Below are positions 1 through 6,814 of a stretch of DNA of 26,526 nucleotides, piece by piece. This stretch comes from an uncultured Clostridia bacterium. GTDB taxonomy: Bacteria; Bacillota; Clostridia; Oscillospirales; Acutalibacteraceae. Where the stretch lies: positions 1 through 26,526 of the forward strand of contig CANQGN010000002.1 in the NCBI GenBank assembly GCA_947623215.1, in the 5' to 3' direction. The notes beneath the pieces are model-generated. The model searched no databases. It saw only the letters and a program-made list of their open reading frames with translations, and was not told where the DNA came from. Position numbers and translations under genes: made by a program. Within the stretch, counting starts at the first letter, position 1. Every line of letters begins with the position of its first letter.

Positions 1-1071
1 GGCAATGGTGCCCCCGCCGAGCACAACGTCGCCGCTGTAAAACACCACCGCCTGCCCTTTGGTAACGGCCCGCTGGGGTTCGTTAAACTGTAGCGTCACC
101 ATGCCAGCCTCGCCCCCGGTCAGGGTGGCCCATTGCTCTTTTTGGCGGTAGCGAATTTTCGCCTCCACTCGCAGGGGCAAACGCGGGGGTTCCCCGGCTA
201 CCCAGTTTACCTCTTTCGCGGTCAGGGCGGCGGTGTAGAGCGCCTCGCGCCCGCCAACCGTAACGGTATTGGCGGCGGGGTCGATTTTGGTAACGTACAG
301 GGGCGCGCCCGCCGCAAGCCCCAGCCCCCTGCGCTGGCCGATGGTATAATGAATCACCCCCGCGTGGCGGCCGAGCGGGCGGCCGGCCTCGTCTACAAAA
401 TCCCCCGGCGGGCTGCGGCGGCCGGTATATCGCTCTACAAAATCCGCATACCGGCCGCCCGGCACAAAGCAAATATCCTGACTGTCGCGCTTGGCCGCAT
501 TGCAAAAGCCCTGCTGCGCGGCCATTTGCCGCACCTGCGGCTTGGTCAGCTCCCCCAATGGAAAGAGGGTATGCGCCAGCTGCCGCTGGGTCATGGCGTA
601 GAGCAGGTAGCTTTGGTCTTTCGTTTCGTCCACCGCTTTTTTTAAGAGATAGCGCCCGCTCGTTTCGTCTTTTTCCACGCGGGCGTAGTGGCCGGTGGCC
701 ACAAAATCCACCCCCAGCTCCTGCGCCCGGCGGTGGAGCGCCCCAAATTTTAAAAACCGGTTGCAGTCTATGCAGGGGTTGGGGGTCTCGCCCCGTTGGT
801 AGGCCGCCGCAAAGCGGTCCATCACCATTTCGCGAAAGCAGTCGGCAAAGTTAAAAACGTAGTAAGGAATCCCAAGGCGGTAAGCCACGCTGCGCGCGTC
901 CTCTACGTCTTCCAGCGAGCAGCAGCCGCTCTCTTGCGGCAGACCGGCCGCCTCGTTGTCAAACAGCTTCATGGTCACCCCCATGCAGGCGTAGCCCTGC
1001 CGCTGTAACAGGTAGGCCGCCACGCTGGAGTTTACCCCGCCGCTCATGGCGACCAGCACCTTTTCGCCCAT
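1..1071 (-). CDS. mnmA: tRNA-uridine 2-sulfurtransferase MnmA (3' end cut by window edge)
   Basis: The first 357 residues are visible and the C-terminus lies beyond base 1. MnmA is the cytoplasmic enzyme that adenylates U34 of Lys, Glu and Gln tRNAs and puts in sulfur to give 2-thiouridine. The translation shows the N-terminal PP-loop MSGGVNSS (residues 9-16), PNPCIDCNR with the likely catalytic Cys103, GHYARV, and DSQDICFVP with the second redox Cys. The PP-loop has Asn where most family members have Asp (SGGVDSS). The ATG at 1071 lies 5 nt after the nadA stop, so this is the third gene of a hydE-nadA-mnmA operon. The sulfur normally comes from a cysteine desulfurase, which is not seen here. 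Confidence 0.95.
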   Translation of the reverse strand, partial: MGEKVLVAMSGGVNSSVAAYLLQRQGYACMGVTMKLFDNEAAGLPQESGCCSLEDVEDARSVAYRLGIPYYVFNFADCFREMVMDRFAAAYQRGETPNPCIDCNRFLKFGALHRRAQELGVDFVATGHYARVEKDETSGRYLLKKAVDETKDQSYLLYAMTQRQLAHTLFPLGELTKPQVRQMAAQQGFCNAAKRDSQDICFVPGGRYADFVERYTGRRSPPGDFVDEAGRPLGRHAGVIHYTIGQRRGLGLAAGAPLYVTKIDPAANTVTVGGREALYTAALTAKEVNWVAGEPPRLPLRVEAKIRYRQKEQWATLTGGEAGMVTLQFNEPQRAVTKGQAVVFYSGDVVLGGGTIA

Positions 1072-1076
1072 ACCGG

Positions 1077-1991
1077 TCACCCCAGTTCTATCATGCGGTC
1101 AAGGCAGCGGCGGGCCAGGCGAATGGTCTCGTCGCTTAAGGTGATTTCTTCACCCCCGCTGCCCGCCACCGCCCGGTAAACGTCTGCCAGAGAGGTGGCC
1201 TTCATGTTGGGGCAAATCAAGTCTTTGCTAAGGGGAATAAAGCGTTTGTCCGGGCAGTCAAAAGCCAGGTGCTGGGCAATGCTGATTTCCGTACCAATCA
1301 GGAACTCCCGGTTGTGGGAGGCGCGGGCGTGCGCTACGATAGCAGAGGTAGAACCGATAAAATCCGCTAAGGAGAGCACCTCCGGGCGGCATTCGGGGTG
1401 CGCCAGCACCTCGGCGGCGGGGTGCCGGCGCTTTGCCTGCCGCACCTCCTCTGCCGAAACCCGCGCATGGATGGGGCAGCCGCCCTGCAGCAGCTTCAAA
1501 TTTTTCTCCGGCAGCTGCTTTGCCACGTAATCGCCCAAATTGCAGTCTGGAATAAACAAAATATTTTTCTCCGGCACGCTTTTGACGATTTTGACAGCGG
1601 AGGAAGACGTTACGCAGACGTCGCAAACGGTTTTGAGCTCGGCGGTGGTGTTGATGTAAGCCACTACCGTATAATCCGGGTAGCGCCGCTTTACCCCCTC
1701 TATCAGCTCTTTGTCCATTTGCTCGGCCATGGGGCAACCGGCGGCGGGGTTGGCCAACAGCACGGTTTTTTGGGGCGAAAGGATTTTCACCGTCTCTGCC
1801 ATAAACCGCACGCCGCACAGTAAAACGGTGGCCTGCGGGGCCTTTTTGGCCTGCACGCTTAAAGCGTACGAGTCGCCGGTAAAGTCGGCAATCACTATAA
1901 TTTCTTTCGCCTGGTAGCTGTGGGCGAGAATGCAAACGTCCTTTTCTTTTTTTAAGGTTAAAATGGCTTGCTGAAGTTCTGCAATGGTCAT
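1077..1991 (-). CDS. nadA: Quinolinate synthase NadA
   Basis: A 304-residue protein. NadA condenses iminoaspartate with dihydroxyacetone phosphate to quinolinate, the first committed precursor of NAD, using an oxygen-sensitive [4Fe-4S] cluster. Three cysteines have the family spacing and are the likely cluster ligands: Cys86 (AAGCPMA), Cys172 (GGCPIHARV) and Cys260 (ICPNMK). HSYQ near residue 24 and GSTSAIV near 213 also fit the family. The ATG at 1991 is chosen because AAGGAGA lies 9 nt before it and because ATGA overlaps the hydE stop, giving translational coupling. nadB and nadC, the usual partners, are not in the window; the neighbours are other sulfur or Fe-S genes. Confidence 0.95.
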   Translation of the reverse strand: MTIAELQQAILTLKKEKDVCILAHSYQAKEIIVIADFTGDSYALSVQAKKAPQATVLLCGVRFMAETVKILSPQKTVLLANPAAGCPMAEQMDKELIEGVKRRYPDYTVVAYINTTAELKTVCDVCVTSSSAVKIVKSVPEKNILFIPDCNLGDYVAKQLPEKNLKLLQGGCPIHARVSAEEVRQAKRRHPAAEVLAHPECRPEVLSLADFIGSTSAIVAHARASHNREFLIGTEISIAQHLAFDCPDKRFIPLSKDLICPNMKATSLADVYRAVAGSGGEEITLSDETIRLARRCLDRMIELG

Positions 1992-3094
1992 GGTGCGTTC
2001 GTCTCCTTTTTGGCGTTCCCCACCGCCGTAACCACCCGGTAACCGGCGGCGGCCACCCGGCGCGCTAAACAGCCGCGGCATTGGGCCGCCTCTTCGCCGG
2101 TGCAAATTTTGTTTTCGTACAGTTCATACAGCCTGCGCACGCGAACCGGAGAAAGGTTCGGCATTACCACGTTGGCGCCCGCTTTAAGCCCCAGCTCCCG
2201 CCCCTGCGGGTGAAGGGTCCCCAGCGCGGTGGTGGCCGGAATAAGCGCATAGGGGAAGAGCAAGCGCAACAGAGAAATCAGCCGCAGCGTTAAAGCCAGC
2301 GACCCGGGCGGAAAGGCGGCAAAGGGCGTAGCTTTGTGGGGTAAATAGGGCCCAATGCCAATCATCTCCGGCCGGAGCGCCTGCAAAAAGCGCAGGTCGT
2401 CTATCAGGCAGTCGGTGGTTTGGTAGGGGGAGCCCACCATAAAGCCTGACCCCACCTGGTAGCCAATCTCCTTCAAATCGAACAGGCAGCGCTTGCGGTT
2501 GAACAGACGCATGGTTTGGGGGTGGAGCTGCCGGTAGTGGGCCTCGTTTGCCGTTTCGTGCCGCAGCAGGTAGCGGTTGGCCCCCGCCCGAAAATAGGCG
2601 CGGTAGCTTTCTTTTGATTTTTCGCCCAGCGAAAGCGTAATGGCGCAGTCGGCAAAGCGGTCGCGTATGGCCGAGACGATGCGGCAAATTTTGGCGTCCG
2701 TAAAGGCCGGGTCTTCGCCGCTTTGCAGCACAAAGGTGCGAAAGCCGAGGGCGTAGCCCTCTGCACAGCAGGCGAGAATCTCCTGCTCAGTCAGCCGGTA
2801 GCGGCTAACCGTTTGGTTGCCGGCGCGAATGCCGCAGTAATAGCAGTTGTTGCGGCAAACGTTGGAAAATTCAATCAGCCCGCGCAGGTAAACCTCGTCT
2901 CCATACACCGCCCGGCGCGTGCGGTCGGCCGCGGCGGTAAGGGCGGCGTCCCACTGGTCGCTCCCCAGCAGCCGCCGCAACGCTTCGGCGGGCAAATCGC
3001 GCGTTTGCGCCAGCTGATTTACCGGGTCAAAGGCTTTTTCGCTGTGCCTTGCGCGTTCATCCCCTGCCGGGTCAATGTCTTTTTTACTCTCCAT
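1988..3094 (-). CDS. hydE: [FeFe]-hydrogenase maturation radical SAM enzyme HydE
   Basis: A 368-residue radical SAM protein. HydE helps build the H-cluster diiron subsite of [FeFe]-hydrogenase. The SAM cluster motif is CRNNCYYCGIR (Cys80, Cys84, Cys87), preceded by YLRGLIEFSN, the HydE version of the motif that also occurs in BioB-like enzymes. A second cysteine set in the C-terminal part (Cys331, Cys339, Cys342; spacing C-x7-C-x2-C) matches the accessory cluster site of HydE. The ATG at 3094 follows a G-rich ribosome site. It is the first gene of the operon and overlaps nadA by ATGA. HydF, HydG and the hydrogenase are not in the window. BioB and PylB are alternatives but fit less well. Confidence 0.88.
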   Translation of the reverse strand: MESKKDIDPAGDERARHSEKAFDPVNQLAQTRDLPAEALRRLLGSDQWDAALTAAADRTRRAVYGDEVYLRGLIEFSNVCRNNCYYCGIRAGNQTVSRYRLTEQEILACCAEGYALGFRTFVLQSGEDPAFTDAKICRIVSAIRDRFADCAITLSLGEKSKESYRAYFRAGANRYLLRHETANEAHYRQLHPQTMRLFNRKRCLFDLKEIGYQVGSGFMVGSPYQTTDCLIDDLRFLQALRPEMIGIGPYLPHKATPFAAFPPGSLALTLRLISLLRLLFPYALIPATTALGTLHPQGRELGLKAGANVVMPNLSPVRVRRLYELYENKICTGEEAAQCRGCLARRVAAAGYRVVTAVGNAKKETNAP

Positions 3095-3133
3095 GCACTC
3101 CCCCCCGGCGACTCAAACTGTTTTATATAGTAA

Positions 3134-3152
3134 ACCTATCTATTTTGTAAGT
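3134..3152. promoter_or_regulatory. Putative Rrf2-type operator in the hydE leader
   Basis: ACCTAT-N7-GTAAGT lies just downstream of the hydE -10. One half is identical to the cysK site and the other half matches it at 4 of 6 positions, with the same 7-nt spacer. Assignment to the nearby Rrf2 protein is inference. Confidence 0.45.
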
Positions 3153-3154
3153 TT

Positions 3155-3183
3155 ATTATACGCCCCCGCCCCGCCTTTGTCAA
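3155..3183 (-). promoter_or_regulatory. Promoter of hydE-nadA-mnmA
   Basis: On the minus strand TTGACA (3183-3178), a 17-bp G-rich spacer and TATAAT (3160-3155) match both sigma-A consensus boxes exactly. The spacer sequence is almost the same as that of the cysK promoter. Confidence 0.85.
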
Positions 3184-3227
3184 TAGGGCGGGGGGTAGAT
3201 TTGTACCTCGGTGGGGTCTTTTCCCCC

Positions 3228-3378
3228 CGCTCGCGGCCTTTTTCTTCCCCGCACGCGGCCTTTGTCCTCTCCGTTCGCGGTCTTTTTTCCCCGCACGCGG
3301 GCCTTTTTCCTCCCCGTTCGCGGCCTTTTTTCCCCCGCTCGCGGCCTTTGTCCTCCCGCTCGCGGCCTTTTTCCTCCC
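3228..3378. repeat. Polypyrimidine tandem array, 7 units of 20-23 bp
   Basis: Seven consecutive units begin CGCTCGCGG, CGCACGCGG or CGTTCGCGG and continue with a C/T tract (for example CCTTTTTCCTCCC). Unit starts are at 3228, 3250, 3272, 3292, 3315, 3336 and 3357, and degenerate units flank both ends. The array sits between the divergent hydE and cysK promoters and makes up most of the noncoding gap of over 300 bp. It is open in several frames on both strands, but that is a by-product of the repeat and does not indicate a gene. Confidence 0.9.
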
Positions 3379-3458
3379 CGTTCGCTCCGCTTGGGGTGCC
3401 CCGCCCGTTCGCGCACCAAAAACGCCAAGAAAAATGTTAGAAAAATGCGCAATAGGGG

Positions 3459-3487
3459 TTGACAAAGGGCGGGCGGGGGCGTATAAT
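3459..3487 (+). promoter_or_regulatory. Promoter of cysK
   Basis: TTGACA (3459-3464), 17-bp spacer and TATAAT (3482-3487), an exact sigma-A consensus. It mirrors the hydE promoter, including the bases around both boxes. Confidence 0.87.
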
Positions 3488-3506
3488 ACCTATAAATCCG
3501 ATAGGT
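3488..3506. promoter_or_regulatory. Putative operator: perfect dyad ACCTAT-N7-ATAGGT
   Basis: A perfect 6-bp inverted repeat with a 7-nt spacer begins immediately after the cysK -10, covering the likely transcription start. It is well placed for a repressor. The Rrf2/CymR-like protein encoded downstream is the obvious candidate, by inference. Confidence 0.6.
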
Positions 3507-3533
3507 TTTATGAAGAATAGGAGGCGGGGCCGC

Positions 3534-3590
3534 ATGAATCCTCCCCTGTTACGCGGGCGATGTTGTCGCTGCCTGCATGAAAACCCGTAA
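3534..3590 (+). CDS. Cysteine-rich leader peptide of cysK (predicted uORF)
   Basis: An 18-codon reading frame encodes MNPPLLRGRCCRCLHENP and stops with TAA. An AGGAGG ribosome site at 3519-3524 sits 9 nt before the ATG, one of the strongest in the window. Three of four consecutive codons (3561-3572) are Cys (TGT TGT CGC TGC). The frame lies in the cysK transcript leader and ends 33 nt before the cysK ATG. Known leader peptides of amino-acid biosynthesis genes, including cysteine-rich uORFs ahead of sulfur genes in mycobacteria, stall ribosomes when the cognate amino acid is short. A regulatory role here is inference. GGAGG of the ribosome site can pair with CCTCC at 3540-3544. Confidence 0.6.
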   Translation: MNPPLLRGRCCRCLHENP

Positions 3591-3623
3591 ATAACATTAC
3601 ATGAAAATAAGGAGCGATGAAAC

Positions 3624-4553
3624 ATGAAAACCTATGAAAAAATTACCGACTTAATCGGCGGCACGCCGCTGCTGCAGCTCACCAATTACAGCCGCGCCAA
3701 GGGGCTGCCGACCCCGCTGCTGGGCAAGTTAGAGTATTTTAACCCCGCTGGCAGCGTAAAAGACCGCATTGCCAAAGCCATGGTAGACGATGCGGAAGCC
3801 AAAGGCGTGCTGAAGCCCGGTTCGGTTATAATAGAACCCACCAGCGGCAATACCGGCATTGGGCTGGCGGCCGTGGCGGCGGCAAGGGGGTATAAAATCA
3901 TTCTCACCATGCCGGAGACCATGAGCGTAGAGCGGCGCAACCTGCTCAAAGCCTACGGCGCCGAGCTGGTGCTGACCGACGGCGCAAAGGGCATGAAGGG
4001 CGCCATTGCCAAGGCGCAGGAGCTGGCGGAGGCCATTCCAAACAGCTTTATCCCCAGCCAGTTTACCAACCCCGCCAACCCCGCCGTGCACCGCCAAACC
4101 ACCGGCCCGGAAATTTGGAATGATACCGACGGCAAAGTAGATATTTTTGTGGCCGGCGTGGGCACCGGCGGCACGGTAACGGGGGTGGGCGAATACCTAA
4201 AAAGCCAAAACCCCAAGGTAAAAGTGGTGGCGGTGGAACCGGCTGGCTCCCCCGTGCTCTCTAAAGGCATTTCGGGGCCGCATAAAATACAGGGCATCGG
4301 CGCGGGCTTTGTGCCAGATACCCTCAATACCGAGATTTACGACGAAATCATCCCCGTAGAAAACGAAGACGCCTTTGCCACCGGGCGCACCCTCGCCCGC
4401 AAAGAGGGGCTGCTGGTGGGCATTTCGTCCGGCGCGGCCGTATTTGCCGCAACAAAGCTGGCGCTGCGGCCAGAGAATGCGGGCAAAGTGATTGTCGCCC
4501 TGCTGCCGGACACCGGCGAGCGCTACCTTTCTACCCCCATGTTTGCCGAATAA
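3624..4553 (+). CDS. cysK: Cysteine synthase A (O-acetylserine sulfhydrylase)
   Basis: A 309-residue PLP enzyme that makes L-cysteine from O-acetylserine and sulfide in the cytoplasm. Visible family marks are PAGSVKDR with the PLP lysine Lys46, the substrate loop PTSGNTG (72-78) and the phosphate-binding GTGGT near residue 176. Length is normal for CysK. The ATG at 3624 follows AAGGAG with good spacing. The gene has its own consensus promoter, an operator-like dyad and a cysteine-rich upstream peptide, and it ends at a strong hairpin. Context with an Rrf2 regulator is typical of CymR/IscR-type control of cysteine supply. Cystathionine beta-synthase-like enzymes are an unlikely alternative. 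Confidence 0.96.
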   Translation: MKTYEKITDLIGGTPLLQLTNYSRAKGLPTPLLGKLEYFNPAGSVKDRIAKAMVDDAEAKGVLKPGSVIIEPTSGNTGIGLAAVAAARGYKIILTMPETMSVERRNLLKAYGAELVLTDGAKGMKGAIAKAQELAEAIPNSFIPSQFTNPANPAVHRQTTGPEIWNDTDGKVDIFVAGVGTGGTVTGVGEYLKSQNPKVKVVAVEPAGSPVLSKGISGPHKIQGIGAGFVPDTLNTEIYDEIIPVENEDAFATGRTLARKEGLLVGISSGAAVFAATKLALRPENAGKVIVALLPDTGERYLSTPMFAE

Positions 4554-4561
4554 CCGCCAAA

Positions 4562-4592
4562 AACTCCGCCGTTTGCAGCGGCGGAGTTTTTT
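4562..4592. terminator. Bidirectional terminator between cysK and the Rrf2 gene
   Basis: The ACTCCGCCG and CGGCGGAGT arms form a hairpin with a 7-nt loop, with T6 on the plus side and an A-run on the other. It serves both convergent genes. Confidence 0.85.
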
Positions 4593-4602
4593 GGTTGCAG
4601 CT

Positions 4603-5040
4603 TTAAATATTGTAATTGTCCCCCGCCCGCTCGCGCTGGCTGTCTAAAATATCCTGCAAAGTAATGCCGTCTAAATACTCCGTCATCACCCGGTAAAGCC
4701 CCTGCCACACGGGCAGCGTGGGGCAGTCGGCGCTGCGGGCGCAGTCTACCGGGCTTTGCTCCACACAGGCCACCGGCGCCAAACTGCCCTCTGTTAAGCG
4801 CAGCACGTCCCCCACGGTGGTGAGCGCCGGGTCTTTGGCCAGCCTGTACCCCCCCTGGTAGCCGCGGTTGGTTTTTAACAGGTCGGTTTTGTTTAAAATC
4901 GGAATAATCTGCTCCAAATATTTTTTTGAGATACCCTGCCGCTCGGCAGTATCTTTTAGGGCAATATACCCCTCGCCGCGGTGCCGGGCCAAATCCAGCA
5001 GCAGCCGCAGCGCATAGCGCCCTTTGGTGGAGATTTTCAT
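4603..5040 (-). CDS. Rrf2-family transcriptional regulator (IscR/CymR-like)
   Basis: A 145-residue protein starting MKISTKGRYALRLLLDLA, the characteristic Rrf2 start. A winged helix-turn-helix occupies about residues 1-70 (ISKKYLEQII, GYQGGYRLAK). Three cysteines follow (Cys92, Cys100, Cys106), the place where IscR-type members bind a [2Fe-2S] cluster, although the spacing is x7/x5. The family controls Fe-S assembly (IscR) or cysteine metabolism (CymR). The convergent cysK and the ACCTAT/ATAGGT dyads near the hydE and cysK promoters point to a sulfur or Fe-S regulon. GGGGGA precedes the ATG. Whether it binds a cluster or a CysK complex cannot be decided from sequence. Confidence 0.9.
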   Translation of the reverse strand: MKISTKGRYALRLLLDLARHRGEGYIALKDTAERQGISKKYLEQIIPILNKTDLLKTNRGYQGGYRLAKDPALTTVGDVLRLTEGSLAPVACVEQSPVDCARSADCPTLPVWQGLYRVMTEYLDGITLQDILDSQRERAGDNYNI

Positions 5041-5064
5041 GCTTCGTCCCCCTTTGCGGTTGAT

Positions 5065-5099
5065 AACCTAATAATACCATATATTTGGTAGGTTTTCAA
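5065..5099 (-). promoter_or_regulatory. Promoter and dyads of the Rrf2 gene (likely autoregulation)
   Basis: On the minus strand TTGAAA (5099-5094), 17 bp and TATTAT (5076-5071). The outer dyad AACCTA-N18-TAGGTT and an inner TACCA-N6-TGGTA overlap both boxes. The half-site core ACCTA is shared with the cysK and hydE sites, but the spacing differs. Confidence 0.6.
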
Positions 5100-5127
5100 G
5101 ACTCTCCCCGCATTTCAGCAAGGAAGG

Positions 5128-5145
5128 CGGCCGGTTCCCCGGCCG
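5128..5145 (+). promoter_or_regulatory. GC hairpin in the LysR leader
   Basis: CGGCCGG-TTCC-CCGGCCG forms a 7-bp stem 15 nt before the LysR ATG, and a T6 run ends directly at the ATG. The only good Shine-Dalgarno-like sequence, AAGGAAGG, lies just upstream of the hairpin. Confidence 0.5.
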
Positions 5146-5160
5146 GTCGGGTGATTTTTT

Positions 5161-6075
5161 ATGACGTTACAGCAAATTCGCTATCTGCTCGCCGTGGCAA
5201 AGGCCGGTTCTTTAAGCAAAGCGGCGGCCCTTCTTTACGTGGCGCAGCCCTCGCTTTCTGCCGCCGTGCACGACATAGAAAGCGAGCTGGGCTTCGCCGT
5301 ATTTACCCGCAGCGCCAAGGGCATGACCCCCACCGCCGACGGCGAGGACTTTTTGGGCTATGCGCGGCAGCTGTACGACCAGTACGAGGTGGTGCAGGAG
5401 AAATATTTGGGGGCGGCCGTGCGAAAAAAGAAGTTCGGCGTTTCGACCCAGCACTATTCCTTTGCCGTAAAAAGCTTTGTAGAGCTGGTGAAGCAGTACG
5501 ACACGCAGGAATATGAATTCGCCATTCGAGAGACCAAAACCCGGGAGGTAATAGAAGACGTGCGGGGCGGTAAAAGCGAAATCGGCCTGCTCTACCGCAG
5601 CAATTTTAACCACAAGCCGCTCACCAAGCTGCTGAGCGCCGCCGAGCTGGCCTTTTGCCCCCTCATTGCCTGCGACGCCTATGTGTATTTGTGGAAAGGC
5701 CACCCGCTGGCGGGGGAGGCCGCCCTATCGTTTAACATGCTGGCCCCCTACCCTTGCCTTTCGTTTGAGCAGGGCAGCGAAAGCGCCTTTTACTATGCGG
5801 AAGAAATTTACAGCACGGCCGACTACCCCCGCACCATAAAGGCCAACGACCGGGCGACCATGTTAAACCTTATGGTGGGGCTAAACGGCTACACCCTCTG
5901 CTCCGGCATTATTTGCGAAGAATTAAACGGCGACGATTTTATTACCGTTCCTTTTGCGGGCGACGACTCGGAGGGGAAAATGGAAATCGGGTATGTGGTA
6001 AAGAAAAACCGCGTTATGAGCGAAATTGCAGCGCAATACGTAACGGAACTGCGCCGCACCCTCGCCGGGCGGTGA
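5161..6075 (+). CDS. LysR-family transcriptional regulator
   Basis: A 304-residue protein with the LysR winged helix-turn-helix at residues 2-60 (AVAKAGSLSKAAALLYVAQP, then SLSAAVHDIE), followed by a linker helix and a periplasmic-binding-protein-like effector domain at about 90-300. The start at 5161 is forced, because a TGA sits in frame at 5152. No clear ribosome site is adjacent to the ATG. Next to cysK and an Rrf2 regulator, a role in sulfur metabolism like CysB or CysL is plausible but unproven. It does not face a target operon: the gene behind it is a convergent toxin. The effector ligand cannot be read from the sequence. Confidence 0.93.
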   Translation: MTLQQIRYLLAVAKAGSLSKAAALLYVAQPSLSAAVHDIESELGFAVFTRSAKGMTPTADGEDFLGYARQLYDQYEVVQEKYLGAAVRKKKFGVSTQHYSFAVKSFVELVKQYDTQEYEFAIRETKTREVIEDVRGGKSEIGLLYRSNFNHKPLTKLLSAAELAFCPLIACDAYVYLWKGHPLAGEAALSFNMLAPYPCLSFEQGSESAFYYAEEIYSTADYPRTIKANDRATMLNLMVGLNGYTLCSGIICEELNGDDFITVPFAGDDSEGKMEIGYVVKKNRVMSEIAAQYVTELRRTLAGR

Positions 6076-6109
6076 AGAAATAAAGCAAAGAGGAGAGGAA
6101 AAGCAAAAC

Positions 6110-6147
6110 GGGATTTCTCGTAACAGGGCTGTTAAGAGAAATCCCAT
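6110..6147. terminator. Bidirectional terminator between LysR and the toxin gene
   Basis: GGGATTTCTC (6110-6119) pairs with GAGAAATCCC (6136-6145). It is followed by ATTTATT on the plus side, and an A-rich flank serves the minus side. Confidence 0.75.
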
Positions 6148-6495
6148 TTATTGTTCCGCATCAACCGGCGGCATAGCACGCAGCGCTGTCATCTGGTCGC
6201 GCCGCCCGTAAATCACCGCCGTAACCCATACGGTTTTCTTGTCCTCATCAACCAGATAGTAAACGAGAAAATGGTGAACCGGCATTTTGCGGATTCCTTT
6301 CGTGCGCCACGGTTCTTCCTCGGTAAGCGGGTATCTTGACGGCATAGAATCCAGCTTTTGAATGGCGATTTGCAGCGTATCCGCCCATTTTCGTGCGATT
6401 TCCGGTTCTAAGAGGACTTTAGAGATATACTGTATCGTTTCCTCAATTTGCCCCAGTGCCTGCGGCGTGAGCTTCACTTCAACCCGCAACCTCAA
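6148..6495 (-). CDS. RelE/ParE-family toxin
   Basis: A 115-residue protein with the RelE/ParE fold pattern: an N-terminal helix pair (TPQALGQIEETIQYIS, ARKWADTLQIAIQKL), then PSRYPL, the core KMPVHHFLVYYLVDE and the C-terminal strand VWVTAVIYGRRDQ. Such toxins are either mRNA interferases (RelE) or gyrase poisons (ParE); the sequence does not settle which. It begins with TTG in a TTGA overlap with the antitoxin stop, or with a GTG six codons further in. Together they form one toxin-antitoxin operon with a dyad operator upstream. Confidence 0.88.
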   Translation of the reverse strand: MRLRVEVKLTPQALGQIEETIQYISKVLLEPEIARKWADTLQIAIQKLDSMPSRYPLTEEEPWRTKGIRKMPVHHFLVYYLVDEDKKTVWVTAVIYGRRDQMTALRAMPPVDAEQ

Positions 6496-6788
6496 ATGCC
6501 CGCGCGGATTTTGGCAAAGGCTTCGTCTACCGGCAGCCCCTCGCCGGATTGCGCCTGATTGTAGCCTTTTTTCATTATGGCGTGAAACTGCTCATCGGTC
6601 AAGCTGTCTGCCGTGGGCGGTTGGGGCAGGGTGAGCGAATAGGGCACGCCGCCCGTCATAATAATTTGCCGGTATAGGGTATCGATCAACACCGAAACAG
6701 GCAAACCGATTTTCTCCAAAACCGCCTCCGCCTGCTGCTTAATTTCCGGCTGAATGCGGGCCGTTACGTTTGCACTTTTTGTTGCCAT
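6492..6788 (-). CDS. RelB/DinJ-family antitoxin
   Basis: A 98-residue protein starting MATKSANVTARIQPEIKQQ, with the ribbon-helix-helix of RelB/DinJ (residues 7-50, including LEKIGLPVSVLIDTLYRQI) and an acidic, flexible C-terminal part that would wrap the toxin. The ATG at 6788 is preferred over a GTG three codons upstream because GCAGG lies 8 nt before it. It is the first gene of the operon, overlaps the toxin, and probably represses the operon through the adjacent inverted repeat. It has lower G+C than the housekeeping genes around it. Confidence 0.88.
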   Translation of the reverse strand: MATKSANVTARIQPEIKQQAEAVLEKIGLPVSVLIDTLYRQIIMTGGVPYSLTLPQPPTADSLTDEQFHAIMKKGYNQAQSGEGLPVDEAFAKIRAGI

Positions 6789-6814
6789 TCTCAGCACCTG
6801 CCTTTCTGGTTACC

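Noticed and set aside
3228..3378. CRISPR array
   Set aside because: The units are contiguous and have no unique spacers of constant length, and no cas genes are present.
3136..3465. Overlapping open frames of 60-120 residues over the array region, both strands
   Set aside because: They are Arg/Gly/Lys or Pro/Phe/Ser low-complexity products of the tandem repeat and overlap two strong promoters.
3601..3627. Second tiny frame MKIRSDET ahead of cysK
   Set aside because: No ribosome site before it, and its sequence contains the cysK ribosome site. Probably chance.
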